Below are positions 7,943-17,724 of a stretch of DNA of 64,000 bases, piece by piece (position 1 is the first letter of the stretch; each line of letters starts with the position of its first letter). The notes beneath the pieces were generated by a model that did no database searches, was not told the DNA's origin, and worked only from the letters and a program-made list of their open reading frames with translations. Both the position numbers and the translations under genes were made by a program. Source of the stretch: Thermosynechococcus sp. HN-54 (GTDB lineage Bacteria > Cyanobacteriota > Cyanobacteriia > Thermosynechococcales > Thermosynechococcaceae); assembly GCF_023650955.1 (NCBI RefSeq), contig NZ_CP098039.1, positions 1,674,001 through 1,738,000 on the forward strand, in the 5' to 3' direction.

Positions 7943-9535
7943 ATGGCGACTCTTTTAGAGGTAAGGGAACTGCGGGTCGCCTACCCCACACCGAAGACAT
8001 CATCTGCTGCAACGTTCGTAGTGGATGGTGTTTCTTTTTGTGTGGCAGCAGGGGAACGGTTTGGGCTAGTGGGAGAGTCAGGCTGCGGCAAATCCACAGT
8101 CGCTAAGGCCATCTTGCAGTTGCTGCCATCGGGGTCACAGCTGGCTGGGGAAATTATGCTTCAGGGGCAATCGCTTTGGGGATTAACGTCAGCGCAGTTG
8201 CGCCGTCTGCGGGGCGAGCAAATTGGCTTGGTCTTTCAGGATCCAATGACCCGCCTCAACCCGCTCATGAGTATCTATGGCCACTGCGATGAACTTCTGC
8301 AGAGCCATTGGCCACATCTGACTTGTGCCCGGCGGCGGCAGCGGATTGTTGAGGTGCTCGATCGCGTGAGAATTCCCGCCAATCGTCTGCCCCAGTATCC
8401 CCATCAGTTTAGTGGCGGCATGCGCCAGCGGGTGGCGATCGCCCTTGCGTTGCTGTTGAACCCTCCCTTGATCATTGCCGATGAACCGACGACGGCTCTT
8501 GATCTCACGGTAGCAGCGGAAATTCTCGATGAACTCAGCCGCCTTTGCCAAGAGGAACAGCGGGGACTACTTTTGATTTCCCATGATCTGACATTGATGG
8601 CCAAGTATTGCGATCGCCTTGCGGTGATGCACCAAGGCAAGATTGTTGAACTGGGAGCGGCTCGCCAAGTCCTGCAACAGCCACAGCACCCCTATACCCA
8701 ATCCCTCCTCGCTGCTACCCGCGTTACTCCTAGAGAGTCTCCCCCATTGGACTCTGCTCCCGAACTCCTGCAAGTTCACAATTTACAGCGGCACTACCGC
8801 TTGGGGGGATGGCTACAACCACAAACCACAATTCGCGCAGTGGATGGCGTCGATCTGACGTTGCGCCGCGGAGAAACCCTTGGCCTCGTGGGCGAATCTG
8901 GCTGTGGCAAAAGTACCCTTTCCCGCTTGATTCTGCAACTGATTCCCGCCACTGCCGGTGAAGTGGTCTTTTTGGGGCGTAATTTAACTCAATTGCCAGC
9001 GGCACAACTGCGCACAGCCCGCCGCGATCTGCAAATGATTTTCCAAGACCCCCATGCCTGCCTCAATCCGAAAATGACCGTGGGGCAAAACTTGCTGGAG
9101 CCACTGCTGATTCACCGGCTGATGGAAAAAGAGGCTGCCCGAGACCGGGTACGCGAGATGTTGGCACAGGTGGAATTAACCCCCAGTGAAGTGTATGTCC
9201 ATCGCTATCCCCATGCCCTATCGGGGGGACAACGCCAACGGGTGGCGATCGCCCGCGCCCTGATTACCCAGCCGCAACTGGTGGTCTGTGATGAACCGGT
9301 GAGTATGCTCGATGCCCATATCCAACGGCAGGTGCTGGCGCTGATGCAGCAGTTAAAAGAGCAATTGCAACTCACGTATCTCTTTATTACCCACGATCTG
9401 GCGATCGCCCGCAGTTTTTGCGATCGCATTGCCGTAATGTATGCTGGCAAGATTGTTGAACTGGCTCCTACCGCGCAATTATTTGCCCAGCCGCAGCATC
9501 CCTACACGCAAAAACTCCTTGCCGCAGCGTTGTAG
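7943..9535 (+). CDS. ABC transporter with two fused ATPase domains (Dpp/Opp/Gsi type)
   Basis: A 530-residue cytoplasmic protein made of two tandem nucleotide-binding domains of the oligopeptide/dipeptide/nickel family. The first has Walker [10 protein letters not shown] (residues 44-52), signature FSGGMRQR and Walker [13 protein letters not shown]; the second, from about residue 285, repeats [17 protein letters not shown] and [11 protein letters not shown]. Both sites look catalytically competent, though the second Walker B loop has SML in place of SAL. The typical C-terminal AP-x-HPYTQ segments occur after each domain. No permease or binding-protein genes are adjacent, so substrate and partners cannot be read from context; peptide uptake is the default guess. 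Confidence 0.9.
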   Translation: MATLLEVRELRVAYPTPKTSSAATFVVDGVSFCVAAGERFGLVGESGCGKSTVAKAILQLLPSGSQLAGEIMLQGQSLWGLTSAQLRRLRGEQIGLVFQDPMTRLNPLMSIYGHCDELLQSHWPHLTCARRRQRIVEVLDRVRIPANRLPQYPHQFSGGMRQRVAIALALLLNPPLIIADEPTTALDLTVAAEILDELSRLCQEEQRGLLLISHDLTLMAKYCDRLAVMHQGKIVELGAARQVLQQPQHPYTQSLLAATRVTPRESPPLDSAPELLQVHNLQRHYRLGGWLQPQTTIRAVDGVDLTLRRGETLGLVGESGCGKSTLSRLILQLIPATAGEVVFLGRNLTQLPAAQLRTARRDLQMIFQDPHACLNPKMTVGQNLLEPLLIHRLMEKEAARDRVREMLAQVELTPSEVYVHRYPHALSGGQRQRVAIARALITQPQLVVCDEPVSMLDAHIQRQVLALMQQLKEQLQLTYLFITHDLAIARSFCDRIAVMYAGKIVELAPTAQLFAQPQHPYTQKLLAAAL

Positions 9536-9540
9536 TCTCT

Positions 9541-9592
9541 CTTAACGATTTTTTCCCCATTTCTTAGGCAAACCCTAACCCAACTTTCCTAA
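9541..9592 (+). promoter_or_regulatory. Possible Pho box upstream of phoX
   Basis: At an 11-bp period the sequence reads CTTAACGA (9541), a poor unit (9552), CTTAGGCA (9563), CCTAACCC (9574) and TTTCCTAA (9585). Cyanobacterial PhoB/SphR sites are direct repeats of (C/T)TTAA(C/T)(C/T)(T/A) with three-base spacers, i.e. the same 11-bp period. Two or three units match moderately. Placement 50-100 bp ahead of a phosphatase gene fits. Confidence 0.35.
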
Positions 9593-9641
9593 GGTATGAA
9601 CTGGCAACCTAGAGTGGACGAACTCCCATCAACAACTACCC

Positions 9642-11528
9642 ATGGGTGAATACTTTGGTGATCTGTTACCCCGTGTCCTAGGCCGACGCACTGTACTGAA
9701 AACTGCCCTTTTTGGGGCGGCGGGTTTAACCCTTGCAACCCTGACTAAAGGGTGTGCCACTGCACCAGCTTTAGGCTTTCCAACGATTTACCCCAACACG
9801 GACGATAAAATTACGTTGCCTGAGGGCTTTGAGCATGGGGTGGTGATTCGCTGGGGGGATGCCCTCGATGGCGGTGAAAACTTGAATTGGAATCGCATTC
9901 ACCAAACAGTCACCGAAGCGGATGTCCAGCGGCAGCAGCAGTGCTTTGGCTACAACTGTGATTTTGTTGGCTATCAGACCACACCCGATGGCAAGCACTT
10001 ACTCGTGGTTAACCATGAGTACACGAACCCTGAACTGATGTTTCAAACGGTGGGCGATCGCCCCAATCAATGGCAAGCAGCCCTTCAGCGAGAAGCCCAT
10101 GGACTCTCCATTGTCGAGATTGCTAAAAACACCAATGGCGGCTGGCGGTACGTAAAAGCCTCTCCCTACAACCGTCGGATTACGGGTTCAACCCCCTGTA
10201 ACATTTCTGGCCCTGCCAAAGGTCACCCCCTGCTCAAAACGGCTGCTGATCCTACGGGCACACGCGTCAACGGCACACTCAATAACTGCTCAGCGGGCAA
10301 GACCCCTTGGGGCACCGTACTCACCTGTGAGGAAAACTTCCATACCTACTTTGGGGGTAGTGATAGCAACCTCACGGGCATGGTGAAGGAGCTGCATAAA
10401 CGCTATGACATTCCCAGCGATCGCGCCGATCGCTATGGCTTTTATCTCTATGAAGATCGCTTCAACATCGCGAAGGAACCCCAAGAGGCCTTTCGCTTTG
10501 GCTGGGTTGTGGAGGTGGATCCCCTCTCCCCCGATCGCCCACCCATTAAACGCACAGCCCTAGGACGCTTTCGCCATGAGGCGGCGACAACGGTGATTGC
10601 CCCCGATGGACGAGTGGTGGTGTATATGGGGGATGATGAACGCTTTGAGTATGCCTATAAATTCATTACCAAGGGCAAGTACCAAGCCAACAATCGCGCC
10701 GCCAACTTGACCCTGTTGGACGAGGGGGAACTCTACGTTGCCCGCTTCAAGGATGATCTCACGGGTGAATGGCGAGCGATCGCCCGCGTTGAGGGCAGCA
10801 CAATTACCCCCAACCCCAATCTGCCGACAGCCTTTCAACAGGATCCTGCCCTCTGTTTTATTTACACTCGCGCTGCCGCCGATGCCCTAGGGGCAACGAA
10901 AATGGATCGACCCGAGGACTTCGAGTGGAATCCCGTCACCAAAAGTGTCTGGCTAGCACTGACCTACAACGAGAAACGCAAGGCCAAGGCCACGGATGGC
11001 GCCAATCCCCGTCCTGAAAATGTGATGGGGCATGTGATTGAAATCATTGAGCAGGGGAATAACCCAACCGCCTTGCAGTTTCAGTGGCGTTTGCCGTTGC
11101 TCTGTGGAGATCCCACCGCCCCAGAACAGAACCGCCAGTTAGTGCTTTATGGTGAACCCACCAACCCAAAAATGCCGCCAATCTCAGCACCCGATAACTT
11201 AACCTTCGATCGCGCTGGCAATGTCTGGATTGCCACGGATGGCAATGGCGGGTCAACCCGCTTGGGCAAAAATGATGGCGTTTATGTCCTCAATCCCTAT
11301 CGACGCGAACTGAAGATGTTCCTCTCTGGTGTGCCTGGCTGTGAAATTTGTGGCCCTGAATTTAGCAGTGACTATCAAACCTTCTTCTGTGCTATTCAGC
11401 ATCCGGGGGAAGGGGCAAAATCCACTGCTGAGGTTCCCACTCGCTGGCCCTATGGAGAAGAAGTAGTCGTGCCTCGCCCTGCCGTGATTGCCGTGTGGCG
11501 CCCAGATGGTCGGGAAGTTTCAGCTTAG
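9642..11528 (+). CDS. PhoX-family alkaline phosphatase (DUF839), Tat-exported
   Basis: A 628-residue protein of the PhoX/DUF839 family, calcium/iron phosphatases that release phosphate from organic phosphoesters in the periplasm. The N-terminus has a twin-arginine signal (LGRRTVLKTALFGAAG) followed by a cysteine in TKGCATAP, so export by Tat and possibly lipid anchoring are expected. Family segments include VNHEYTNPELMF, TPWGTVLTCEENF, GRFRHEAATTVIAPDGRVV and DNLTFDRAGNVWIATDG. Start ATG at 9642; there is a possible Pho box upstream. The next gene on the other strand (ftsW) overlaps its end by 4 bp. Substrate specificity cannot be read from sequence. Confidence 0.85.
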   Translation: MGEYFGDLLPRVLGRRTVLKTALFGAAGLTLATLTKGCATAPALGFPTIYPNTDDKITLPEGFEHGVVIRWGDALDGGENLNWNRIHQTVTEADVQRQQQCFGYNCDFVGYQTTPDGKHLLVVNHEYTNPELMFQTVGDRPNQWQAALQREAHGLSIVEIAKNTNGGWRYVKASPYNRRITGSTPCNISGPAKGHPLLKTAADPTGTRVNGTLNNCSAGKTPWGTVLTCEENFHTYFGGSDSNLTGMVKELHKRYDIPSDRADRYGFYLYEDRFNIAKEPQEAFRFGWVVEVDPLSPDRPPIKRTALGRFRHEAATTVIAPDGRVVVYMGDDERFEYAYKFITKGKYQANNRAANLTLLDEGELYVARFKDDLTGEWRAIARVEGSTITPNPNLPTAFQQDPALCFIYTRAAADALGATKMDRPEDFEWNPVTKSVWLALTYNEKRKAKATDGANPRPENVMGHVIEIIEQGNNPTALQFQWRLPLLCGDPTAPEQNRQLVLYGEPTNPKMPPISAPDNLTFDRAGNVWIATDGNGGSTRLGKNDGVYVLNPYRRELKMFLSGVPGCEICGPEFSSDYQTFFCAIQHPGEGAKSTAEVPTRWPYGEEVVVPRPAVIAVWRPDGREVSA

Positions 11529-12781
11529 GGCTTGCGCGAAGAATAGCGATTGATCCCTTCGGGACGCAGGGGTACGACGGGAGCAGCCCGGCGGCGGTGG
11601 GTTCTAGACGTTGTGGCGCGAGTGTTTGTCGCACTGGGGAAGGCAATCACCTCTGCCGGCTGCGCTTCACGGGCACAACGAATCAACAGGCCAGCGATCG
11701 CTAGACTGGCCATAATTGAACTACCGCCATAGCTAAAGAGAGGAAAGGGCAGTCCCGTTGTCGGCAGGAGTCCAATGGCCACACCAATATTAATTAGGGC
11801 TTGCAGGAGCATGAGCACTGTGGCTCCCAAAGCAATCAATTGCACCAAGGCATCCCGCGCCTGCATGATCACCCGCATGCCCAGCCAGCCATAGGCCGCT
11901 AACAAAGCCAACAGGAGCAGACAGCCCACCAATCCCGTTTCCTCAGCATAAACGGCAAAAATAAAATCCGTGTGCTGAATCGGTAAGTAGGAAAGCTTTT
12001 GTTGTGAAAAACCATAGCCTGCTCCCCAAACCCCCCCGGAGGCAACCGCCAATAGACTCTGTACCAGTTGGTAGCCATCCCCCATTGCATCTGCCCACGG
12101 GTTCAGGAACGACATCACGCGCCGTCGCTGATACTCGTTAATGCTGATACTCAGCACCGCTAAGCCAAGTCCACTCATGGCCGTCAACAGCAGGGGCGCC
12201 AAGGGTAAACCTGCACCAAGGGCCATCAACCATAACGTCATGCCACAGAGGGCGGTGGTACTGAGGTTGGGTTGAATTAAAATCCCCAGCAGTGTCAGGG
12301 CAAAGGCCGTTAACCAAAAGCAGCGCGCCTTCAGATGCAGCCGCCGCCAAGAACTAAAGACCCAAGCCGCTTGCAAAACTAAAAAAGGCTTCATCATCTC
12401 CGAGGGCTGGAGTTGAAAAGAACCAAGACTAATCCAGCGTGTCGCTCCCATCACCGTCGTTCCCACCCCCGGTAGTCGGGTTGCCCAGATGAGCAGCAGA
12501 AACAAAAAGAACCCCGGAATCGCCATCTGGAGCGATCGCCGCAGCGGCAGCCGCAGAAACACTTGAAACCCTATCCAGCCAAGGGCAAGCCACAGCAGTT
12601 GACGTGTAAAGTAGTACAGCCCATCCCCTGTTTCGGCCAAGCCCACGGGAAAACTAGCGGAAAAGAGCACCACCAAACCAAGGGCAATCCAGACAAGGGT
12701 CAACCAGTGGAGCAATCGCGCTTCCAGTGTCCACTGTTGCAGGTCGCGATCGCCAAAGGGAAGAAAACGCCACCACTTCAC
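11525..12781 (-). CDS. ftsW: Peptidoglycan glycosyltransferase FtsW
   Basis: A SEDS-family protein with about 10 membrane helices, which polymerises lipid II at the division septum. Family marks: GATRWISLGSFQLQPSE (the SEDS QPSE segment), INVGVAIGLLPTTGLPFPL-like region near the C-terminus and SYGGSS. I place the start at GTG 12781 (418 residues), because the longer frame from 12946 would add 55 residues of unrelated sequence and leave only 5 bp to the divergent trpA start. A basic C-terminal tail (TRATTSRTHRRRAAP) follows the last helix. RodA is the alternative; length and tail favour FtsW. Confidence 0.85.
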   Translation of the reverse strand: MKWWRFLPFGDRDLQQWTLEARLLHWLTLVWIALGLVVLFSASFPVGLAETGDGLYYFTRQLLWLALGWIGFQVFLRLPLRRSLQMAIPGFFLFLLLIWATRLPGVGTTVMGATRWISLGSFQLQPSEMMKPFLVLQAAWVFSSWRRLHLKARCFWLTAFALTLLGILIQPNLSTTALCGMTLWLMALGAGLPLAPLLLTAMSGLGLAVLSISINEYQRRRVMSFLNPWADAMGDGYQLVQSLLAVASGGVWGAGYGFSQQKLSYLPIQHTDFIFAVYAEETGLVGCLLLLALLAAYGWLGMRVIMQARDALVQLIALGATVLMLLQALINIGVAIGLLPTTGLPFPLFSYGGSSIMASLAIAGLLIRCAREAQPAEVIAFPSATNTRATTSRTHRRRAAPVVPLRPEGINRYSSRKP

Positions 12782-12951
12782 GCTCAGATGACCCTCACTG
12801 GCACCTGCCACTATAGGAACAGTACAACCCTTTTCACAAGAATGGCAAAAGCTCGAAAGCACAATGGCCACGGGGGAGAAGAGTGCCTTCCCTCCATCTA
12901 TCTCATATTCTGGAAAAGGACTGTATCTAATCTTAATCTGGCACAATTGTT

Positions 12952-13776
12952 ATGCATCTTTTAGAGCGATCGCCCGTGACTGTGCCTACCATTTCTGAAC
13001 GCTTTGAGCAATGTCGTGCCCGTCAACGCTGTGCCCTGATTCCCTTTTTGACTGCTGGCGACCCTGATTTAGAGACCACGGTTGCTGCCCTCAGAGCCTT
13101 GGATGCCCATGGTGCCGATGTGATTGAACTGGGGATACCCTATTCGGATCCCTTGGCCGATGGTCCAGTGATTCAGGCAGCCGCCACCCGCGCTCTGCAA
13201 CGGGGAACTCGCCTCGAGGCAGTGTTGGAAATGACAACGGACTTGCACCGCCAACTGAGGGTGCCGCTCATCTTATTTACCTACTACAATCCCATCTACC
13301 ATTGGGGGGTCTCTTCATTTCTGAAAGCGGTTGCCCAGGCCGGGATCAAGGGCTTAGTGATTCCCGATCTGCCCCTTGAGGAAGCGGAACCCGTACTCGC
13401 TGAGACCGCCAATCTGGGTTTGGAATTGACACTGCTGATTGCGCCCACTACATCGCCCGAACGGATGCAGGCGATCGCCACCGCTTCCCAAGGCTTCATC
13501 TACCTCGTCAGCACCACGGGTGTCACGGGGATGCGCCAAGAAATGGCCAGTCGCGTTCAGGAACTGTTGCGCACGCTGCGGCAAATTACCCCCAAGCCCA
13601 TTGGTGTGGGTTTTGGCATTGCCAGTCCAGAGCATGCCCGTCAGGTGCGCGATTGGGGTGCTGATGCTGCCATTGTCGGCAGTGCCTTTGTCAAACGTCT
13701 TGCGGAACCGGATCAGGGAGTCGCCGCTGTTGCCGAGTTTTGTCAGGCACTCCGAACGGCTCTCGATACCCCCTAG
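12952..13776 (+). CDS. trpA: Tryptophan synthase alpha subunit
   Basis: TrpA cleaves indole-3-glycerol phosphate to indole and glyceraldehyde-3-phosphate and channels indole to TrpB. The TIM barrel has catalytic Glu in [12 protein letters not shown] (residue 59) and Asp in LADGP (70), plus [12 protein letters not shown] and the phosphate-binding [13 protein letters not shown] and [10 protein letters not shown]. The frame opens at ATG 12952, but GTG codons at 12976 and 12982 give a length closer to the family and more room for promoters; the start is uncertain. The gene is not in a trp cluster, as usual in cyanobacteria. Its end overlaps the convergent tpsB-like gene by 4 bp through a shared CTAG. 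Confidence 0.95.
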   Translation: MHLLERSPVTVPTISERFEQCRARQRCALIPFLTAGDPDLETTVAALRALDAHGADVIELGIPYSDPLADGPVIQAAATRALQRGTRLEAVLEMTTDLHRQLRVPLILFTYYNPIYHWGVSSFLKAVAQAGIKGLVIPDLPLEEAEPVLAETANLGLELTLLIAPTTSPERMQAIATASQGFIYLVSTTGVTGMRQEMASRVQELLRTLRQITPKPIGVGFGIASPEHARQVRDWGADAAIVGSAFVKRLAEPDQGVAAVAEFCQALRTALDTP

Positions 13777-15497
13777 GGACGCACCGTCAAGGTAAAGTAA
13801 ATGCCATCGGACTGTAAACTACGGGTTTGACCGGGCAGATCAATCAACGGCGCCGCATATTGAAACTGAATATCGAGGTTTGGGGTGGGTTGCACCAAGA
13901 GACCCAAGCCTAAGCCAGCAATCACATTGTTGGGCACAGCTCCCGCAGGATTACGGCTATTGTTCCAGACGACCCCCAGATCAAACAGCGGCCCAAGGGA
14001 AATGAGCGGACGGCGATTGGCAGTGCGCAGTACGGGAAAACGGGCTTCCCCAGAGAATCGCAGGCCATTATCCCCAGAGAGGGCATTGGTCGAGTAACCC
14101 CGCACCGACAGAGGCCCACCAATCACAAATTGGTGAAAGGGGAGCAGGCTATTGGGACTCAGTTGCACATCCGTGCGCAAAATCAAAAAGTTATCTGCCC
14201 AAAGGCGTTGCAGTCGCTGCCCCTGTCCCAGCCAGCTAAAGAAAGTACCATCAGGGGTCGGACTGGGGTTTTCTGTGGCGCCAAAGATCGGTAGGCCAAA
14301 GTTAAATTGCGAACGAAAGACCCATGCCCCTTGGGTGTCGCGGCGAATATACTCTTGGGTGAGTTCAAGAACACGGGTGGCACTATAGCCCGATGGATCA
14401 GAGCCAATGGAAATGGAGGTTGGCACTCCCAAAACAAAGGTTTGCCCCGACTGCATTAGGAAGCCAATGCCAAAGGCCAGTTCCTCACGGATATTGCGAA
14501 TCACCGGTTGGCGAAAACTGGCTTGGTAAATCGCGGACTCACTGCGGATATCAAAAGCCGCGAGCGCAGGTGGACGAGTAATTTCGCTATCGGCTTGGAC
14601 AGTGCGAATCGTGAACGTGCCATTCAGGGCGTTGAGGGGGAGGCTGTAGCCAAACTCCACAGTGTTGGACGCCCCCCAGTCAAATGTGCCAAGGTTGTTG
14701 CCAATGGCGTAGGAGCCGTAAATGCTATCGCCACGACCACTGAGGTTGCTGTGACCCAAAAAGACAGTGGCACGGTTGGGGGCGATCGCCGGCGGGCTGT
14801 TGTTATCCAAACCAAAGGCAGCGTTGAACCAGTTGGCAGGCACCACCCGTACCACCAAAATACTGTCTTGGGGAGTTGTACCGGGTCGCAAACTTGCCGA
14901 AAGATTGGCAAAGAGGGGATCCGTCCGTAAGAGGCGCAACTGCTCCTCAAGGCGATTGGAATTCAGAGGCACACCAGCGCCGAGGGCAATGCGGCTGCGA
15001 ATATACCGCTGGAGAATTCCTTTATTGCCTTCAATGCGGATCTCCTCTAAGCGACCCTCAAGCACCTGAATTGTAATCACGCCATCCCGTGCCACTTGCT
15101 CCCCAAGCACTGCGCGCGAGGTCAGATAACCTTTCTCTAGATAGAGTTTTGTGATGGCATCGGCTGCGCCCTGTAGCTCTGCTAGCGTGACCTGACGCCC
15201 TTCAAGAGGCTTGAGAATGGGATCAAATTCCGCTGGCCCAAAGACGGTGCTGCCTTCAACAATAATTTTTTGTACAGGTATTAAAATAGTTTCAGTTTCC
15301 GGGGTCGGGCTAGGCAGTGAGGAGGGCGGTTCAAGAACTGGCGCTGGTGTTGGTGATAACGGGGCTGGATCAGGTAGCGGTGGCTGAATGTCCTGTTGCG
15401 TCGGGGTGATGATGGGAATCGCCACCGCAGGTGTCGTTGTGCCTGTGCTGCCGAGAATTGCAAAAATAGTGACGGGTGCAAATAATTTTGTTTTCAC
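13773..15497 (-). CDS. ShlB/FhaC-type (TpsB) outer-membrane transporter
   Basis: A 574-residue Omp85-superfamily protein. It has a signal peptide (about residues 1-27), a proline-rich linker (about 35-70), a POTRA_2-type domain ([19 protein letters not shown]) with a second POTRA (about 140-215), and a C-terminal 16-strand barrel with the conserved [14 protein letters not shown] lid-lock motif (the RGY box). TpsB proteins secrete a partner TpsA through the outer membrane. No TpsA-like gene is present here, so it is an orphan; cyanobacterial relatives may have other substrates. Start is GTG 15497 with GAGG a few bases upstream. Convergent with trpA. Confidence 0.88.
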   Translation of the reverse strand: MKTKLFAPVTIFAILGSTGTTTPAVAIPIITPTQQDIQPPLPDPAPLSPTPAPVLEPPSSLPSPTPETETILIPVQKIIVEGSTVFGPAEFDPILKPLEGRQVTLAELQGAADAITKLYLEKGYLTSRAVLGEQVARDGVITIQVLEGRLEEIRIEGNKGILQRYIRSRIALGAGVPLNSNRLEEQLRLLRTDPLFANLSASLRPGTTPQDSILVVRVVPANWFNAAFGLDNNSPPAIAPNRATVFLGHSNLSGRGDSIYGSYAIGNNLGTFDWGASNTVEFGYSLPLNALNGTFTIRTVQADSEITRPPALAAFDIRSESAIYQASFRQPVIRNIREELAFGIGFLMQSGQTFVLGVPTSISIGSDPSGYSATRVLELTQEYIRRDTQGAWVFRSQFNFGLPIFGATENPSPTPDGTFFSWLGQGQRLQRLWADNFLILRTDVQLSPNSLLPFHQFVIGGPLSVRGYSTNALSGDNGLRFSGEARFPVLRTANRRPLISLGPLFDLGVVWNNSRNPAGAVPNNVIAGLGLGLLVQPTPNLDIQFQYAAPLIDLPGQTRSLQSDGIYFTLTVRP

Positions 15498-15570
15498 GTC
15501 CTCAACCCCAATGTTCGTTATAGTATTTCGCTGATTGCGCCTGTGATAAGCAACCTAAGACAAGCAATTG

Positions 15571-15597
15571 ATAGAAAAATCCCATTCTTATGATGGG
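15571..15597 (-). terminator. Weak terminator-like hairpin between nblS and the TpsB gene
   Basis: Read on the minus strand: CCCAT, loop CATAAGA, ATGGG, then ATTTTTC. The stem has only 5 bp. It lies about 120 bp past the nblS stop, in the space before the TpsB gene on the same strand, and could end the nblS transcript or a short RNA (see findings). Confidence 0.35.
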
Positions 15598-15718
15598 CAG
15601 GCACCCAACATTGGCGTGAGGAGTGGTCTTTGCCTTCAGATTCTAGCGGATGACTGAAAAAAAGCGGTACTGTCATGCCCCATCGTGGGCGATCGCCCCC
15701 ATCCCCTATCAACGTGAT

Positions 15719-17677
15719 TCAAGCGGGGGGAAGTGCCGTTTCAGCAGTGCCATCAGGGGTATCAACGAGGGCAGATTCATCAATGGCCAAATCAAACCAA
15801 AAGGTACTGCCGACACCCACCTCACTAATCAAATGAATCTGGGTATTGTGTTTGTGAATAATGTCTTGAACAATTGCCAGTCCTAGCCCCGTGCCTTCGA
15901 GGGTATGCACGCGATTCTCAACACGGAAGAAGCGTTCAAAAACGCGGGGTTGATCCTCTGGAGCAATGCCCATGCCCGTATCTGCCACCTCAACCCGCAC
16001 CCGTTCTTGTTCTGGATCGCTAGGGGGATGCCAGACATAGGCCCGAATCGTCACTCGCCCTCCCTCTGGGGTAAATTTGAGGGCGTTGCCAATCAAGTTT
16101 GTCAGGGCGCCAATGAGTAGGTCGTAGTTCCCCCAAACCGGTGGCAGGGGGTTTTCCACCTCGGCAGTCAGGGTAATGGACTTATTGGCAGCATTGAGTT
16201 GATAGGTGCGCATAATCTGATCAATCACCTGCGCCATCTGCACCGAGCCAAACTGATAGGGACGCCCCGACTCAAGGCGGGAAATGTCTAAGAAATCATT
16301 CACAAGGCGGGTCAGGCGATCAGTTTCGTGATTCGCAGTTTCCAGAAACTCCTGCTGCTCTTTTTCACCAAGGCTACTGCCATATTCTAGGATGGTTTCA
16401 ATAATTGACTTGATGTTAAACAAAGGCGTGCGCAACTCGTGGGAAACATTGCTGATTAACTGGGCTTTGGCTTCGTTGAGTTCTACCTCGCGGGTAATGT
16501 CTTGAATCGTAATTGCAATGCCCTTGGGTTTTTCCCGCTGCACATCCATCACCGTTGTCAGCAAAATGCGTACCGATCGCGAGCTGGGTTCTTGGAGCGT
16601 GACCCGAAATTCTCCGCCTTCCGATTCACCCTTAGAGGCCTTGTAAAGGGGGCAGGTGAGTTTTTCACACACAGGTGCTGGAAAACAGTTCAGGGCATTT
16701 TGACCAATGACGTTCATGCCTTCCCAATTGAAAAGGCGCTGTGCTGTGGGGTTCACCAAAATAATCCGCATGTCAGTATCCAACAGGATCGCCCCATCGG
16801 CAATGGTGGAAACCAAGGTATCTAGCTTGGCTTTTTCGGCTTGGAGTTCTTCAATGTTTTGAGCTTCGTAGGAGGCAAGCCGCTCGGCCATGTCATTAAA
16901 GCTGGCAATCAACTCCCCTAGTTCACCGCCAAAGGGCAGGTTAATGCGTTGCTTAAAATTGCCAGCGGCAATGTTTTTCACCCCTTGTACGAGTTCTTTG
17001 ATGGGTTGGGTAATCGTCAGGGCATTGAAAACCCCGCCTAAAATCACCATGATCCAAAGGGATACAAACACGGCAATTGTCAGATCGCGGGTAAGATTGG
17101 CGGAGGCAATAAAGGTTTGGTTGGGATTAATGCCCAAAGCCACGACCCCTAAGTTTTCGCCGTTAAATGTCAAGGGGACAAAGACATCGGCCACAAGACC
17201 ATCGGGGGTTTGGTGTTGGCGCACAAGGGGTTCTTGGCTAGCGCGGTAGGTTTCTGGCAGTTGAATGCGGCGGCGCAACGTCAGCGCGCTTTCCACTTGG
17301 GGAGCAGAGTAGGGGAGGCCATAGTAAATTTCGCCGTCGGGATCGGCATAGAGAATGTAGCGAATACTGGCACTGCGTTCGTAGAACTTACGGGAAAATT
17401 CAGCGACAGCGGCGGTATCTCCCTTGGCTACGAGGGGCGCTACATCGGCCGCTAAGAGTAACCCCAAATCCCGACCATAGCGGGTGTCGTTGAGATGGGC
17501 ATTGGTTTGAATGGTATTGACCGCCCAAAAGGTGAGGCCACTCATGATGATGGAGACCACGAGTGTGGCTGTGGCCATGAGGCGGGTTTGAATCTTGAAT
17601 TCTGACCACCAGCGGGCGATCGCCCGCACTTTGTCGCTAAACCCCCCTTGTTCTGTGTCTGTTTTCAAAACTGCCAT
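15719..17677 (-). CDS. nblS: Sensor histidine kinase NblS / Hik33 (DspA)
   Basis: A 652-residue membrane histidine kinase. Domains: TM1 (about 36-54), an extracytoplasmic sensor loop (55-199), TM2 (200-222), HAMP (about 223-275), PAS (about 285-395, with cysteines 331, 337, 342), HisKA with phosphorylatable His413 in SNVSHELRTP, and HATPase (NLIGNALKFTPEGGR, ADTGMGIAPED, GTGLGLAI). Order and length match cyanobacterial NblS/Hik33/DspA, which acts through RpaB on high-light, cold and nutrient-stress genes including hli. It is 47 bp downstream of the sugar-nucleotide enzyme on the same strand and may share its transcript. Confidence 0.93.
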   Translation of the reverse strand: MAVLKTDTEQGGFSDKVRAIARWWSEFKIQTRLMATATLVVSIIMSGLTFWAVNTIQTNAHLNDTRYGRDLGLLLAADVAPLVAKGDTAAVAEFSRKFYERSASIRYILYADPDGEIYYGLPYSAPQVESALTLRRRIQLPETYRASQEPLVRQHQTPDGLVADVFVPLTFNGENLGVVALGINPNQTFIASANLTRDLTIAVFVSLWIMVILGGVFNALTITQPIKELVQGVKNIAAGNFKQRINLPFGGELGELIASFNDMAERLASYEAQNIEELQAEKAKLDTLVSTIADGAILLDTDMRIILVNPTAQRLFNWEGMNVIGQNALNCFPAPVCEKLTCPLYKASKGESEGGEFRVTLQEPSSRSVRILLTTVMDVQREKPKGIAITIQDITREVELNEAKAQLISNVSHELRTPLFNIKSIIETILEYGSSLGEKEQQEFLETANHETDRLTRLVNDFLDISRLESGRPYQFGSVQMAQVIDQIMRTYQLNAANKSITLTAEVENPLPPVWGNYDLLIGALTNLIGNALKFTPEGGRVTIRAYVWHPPSDPEQERVRVEVADTGMGIAPEDQPRVFERFFRVENRVHTLEGTGLGLAIVQDIIHKHNTQIHLISEVGVGSTFWFDLAIDESALVDTPDGTAETALPPA

Positions 17678-17724
17678 GCTGTTTAAGGTACCGAAAAATT
17701 TTCCCTGATTCTACGGGATTTTGC

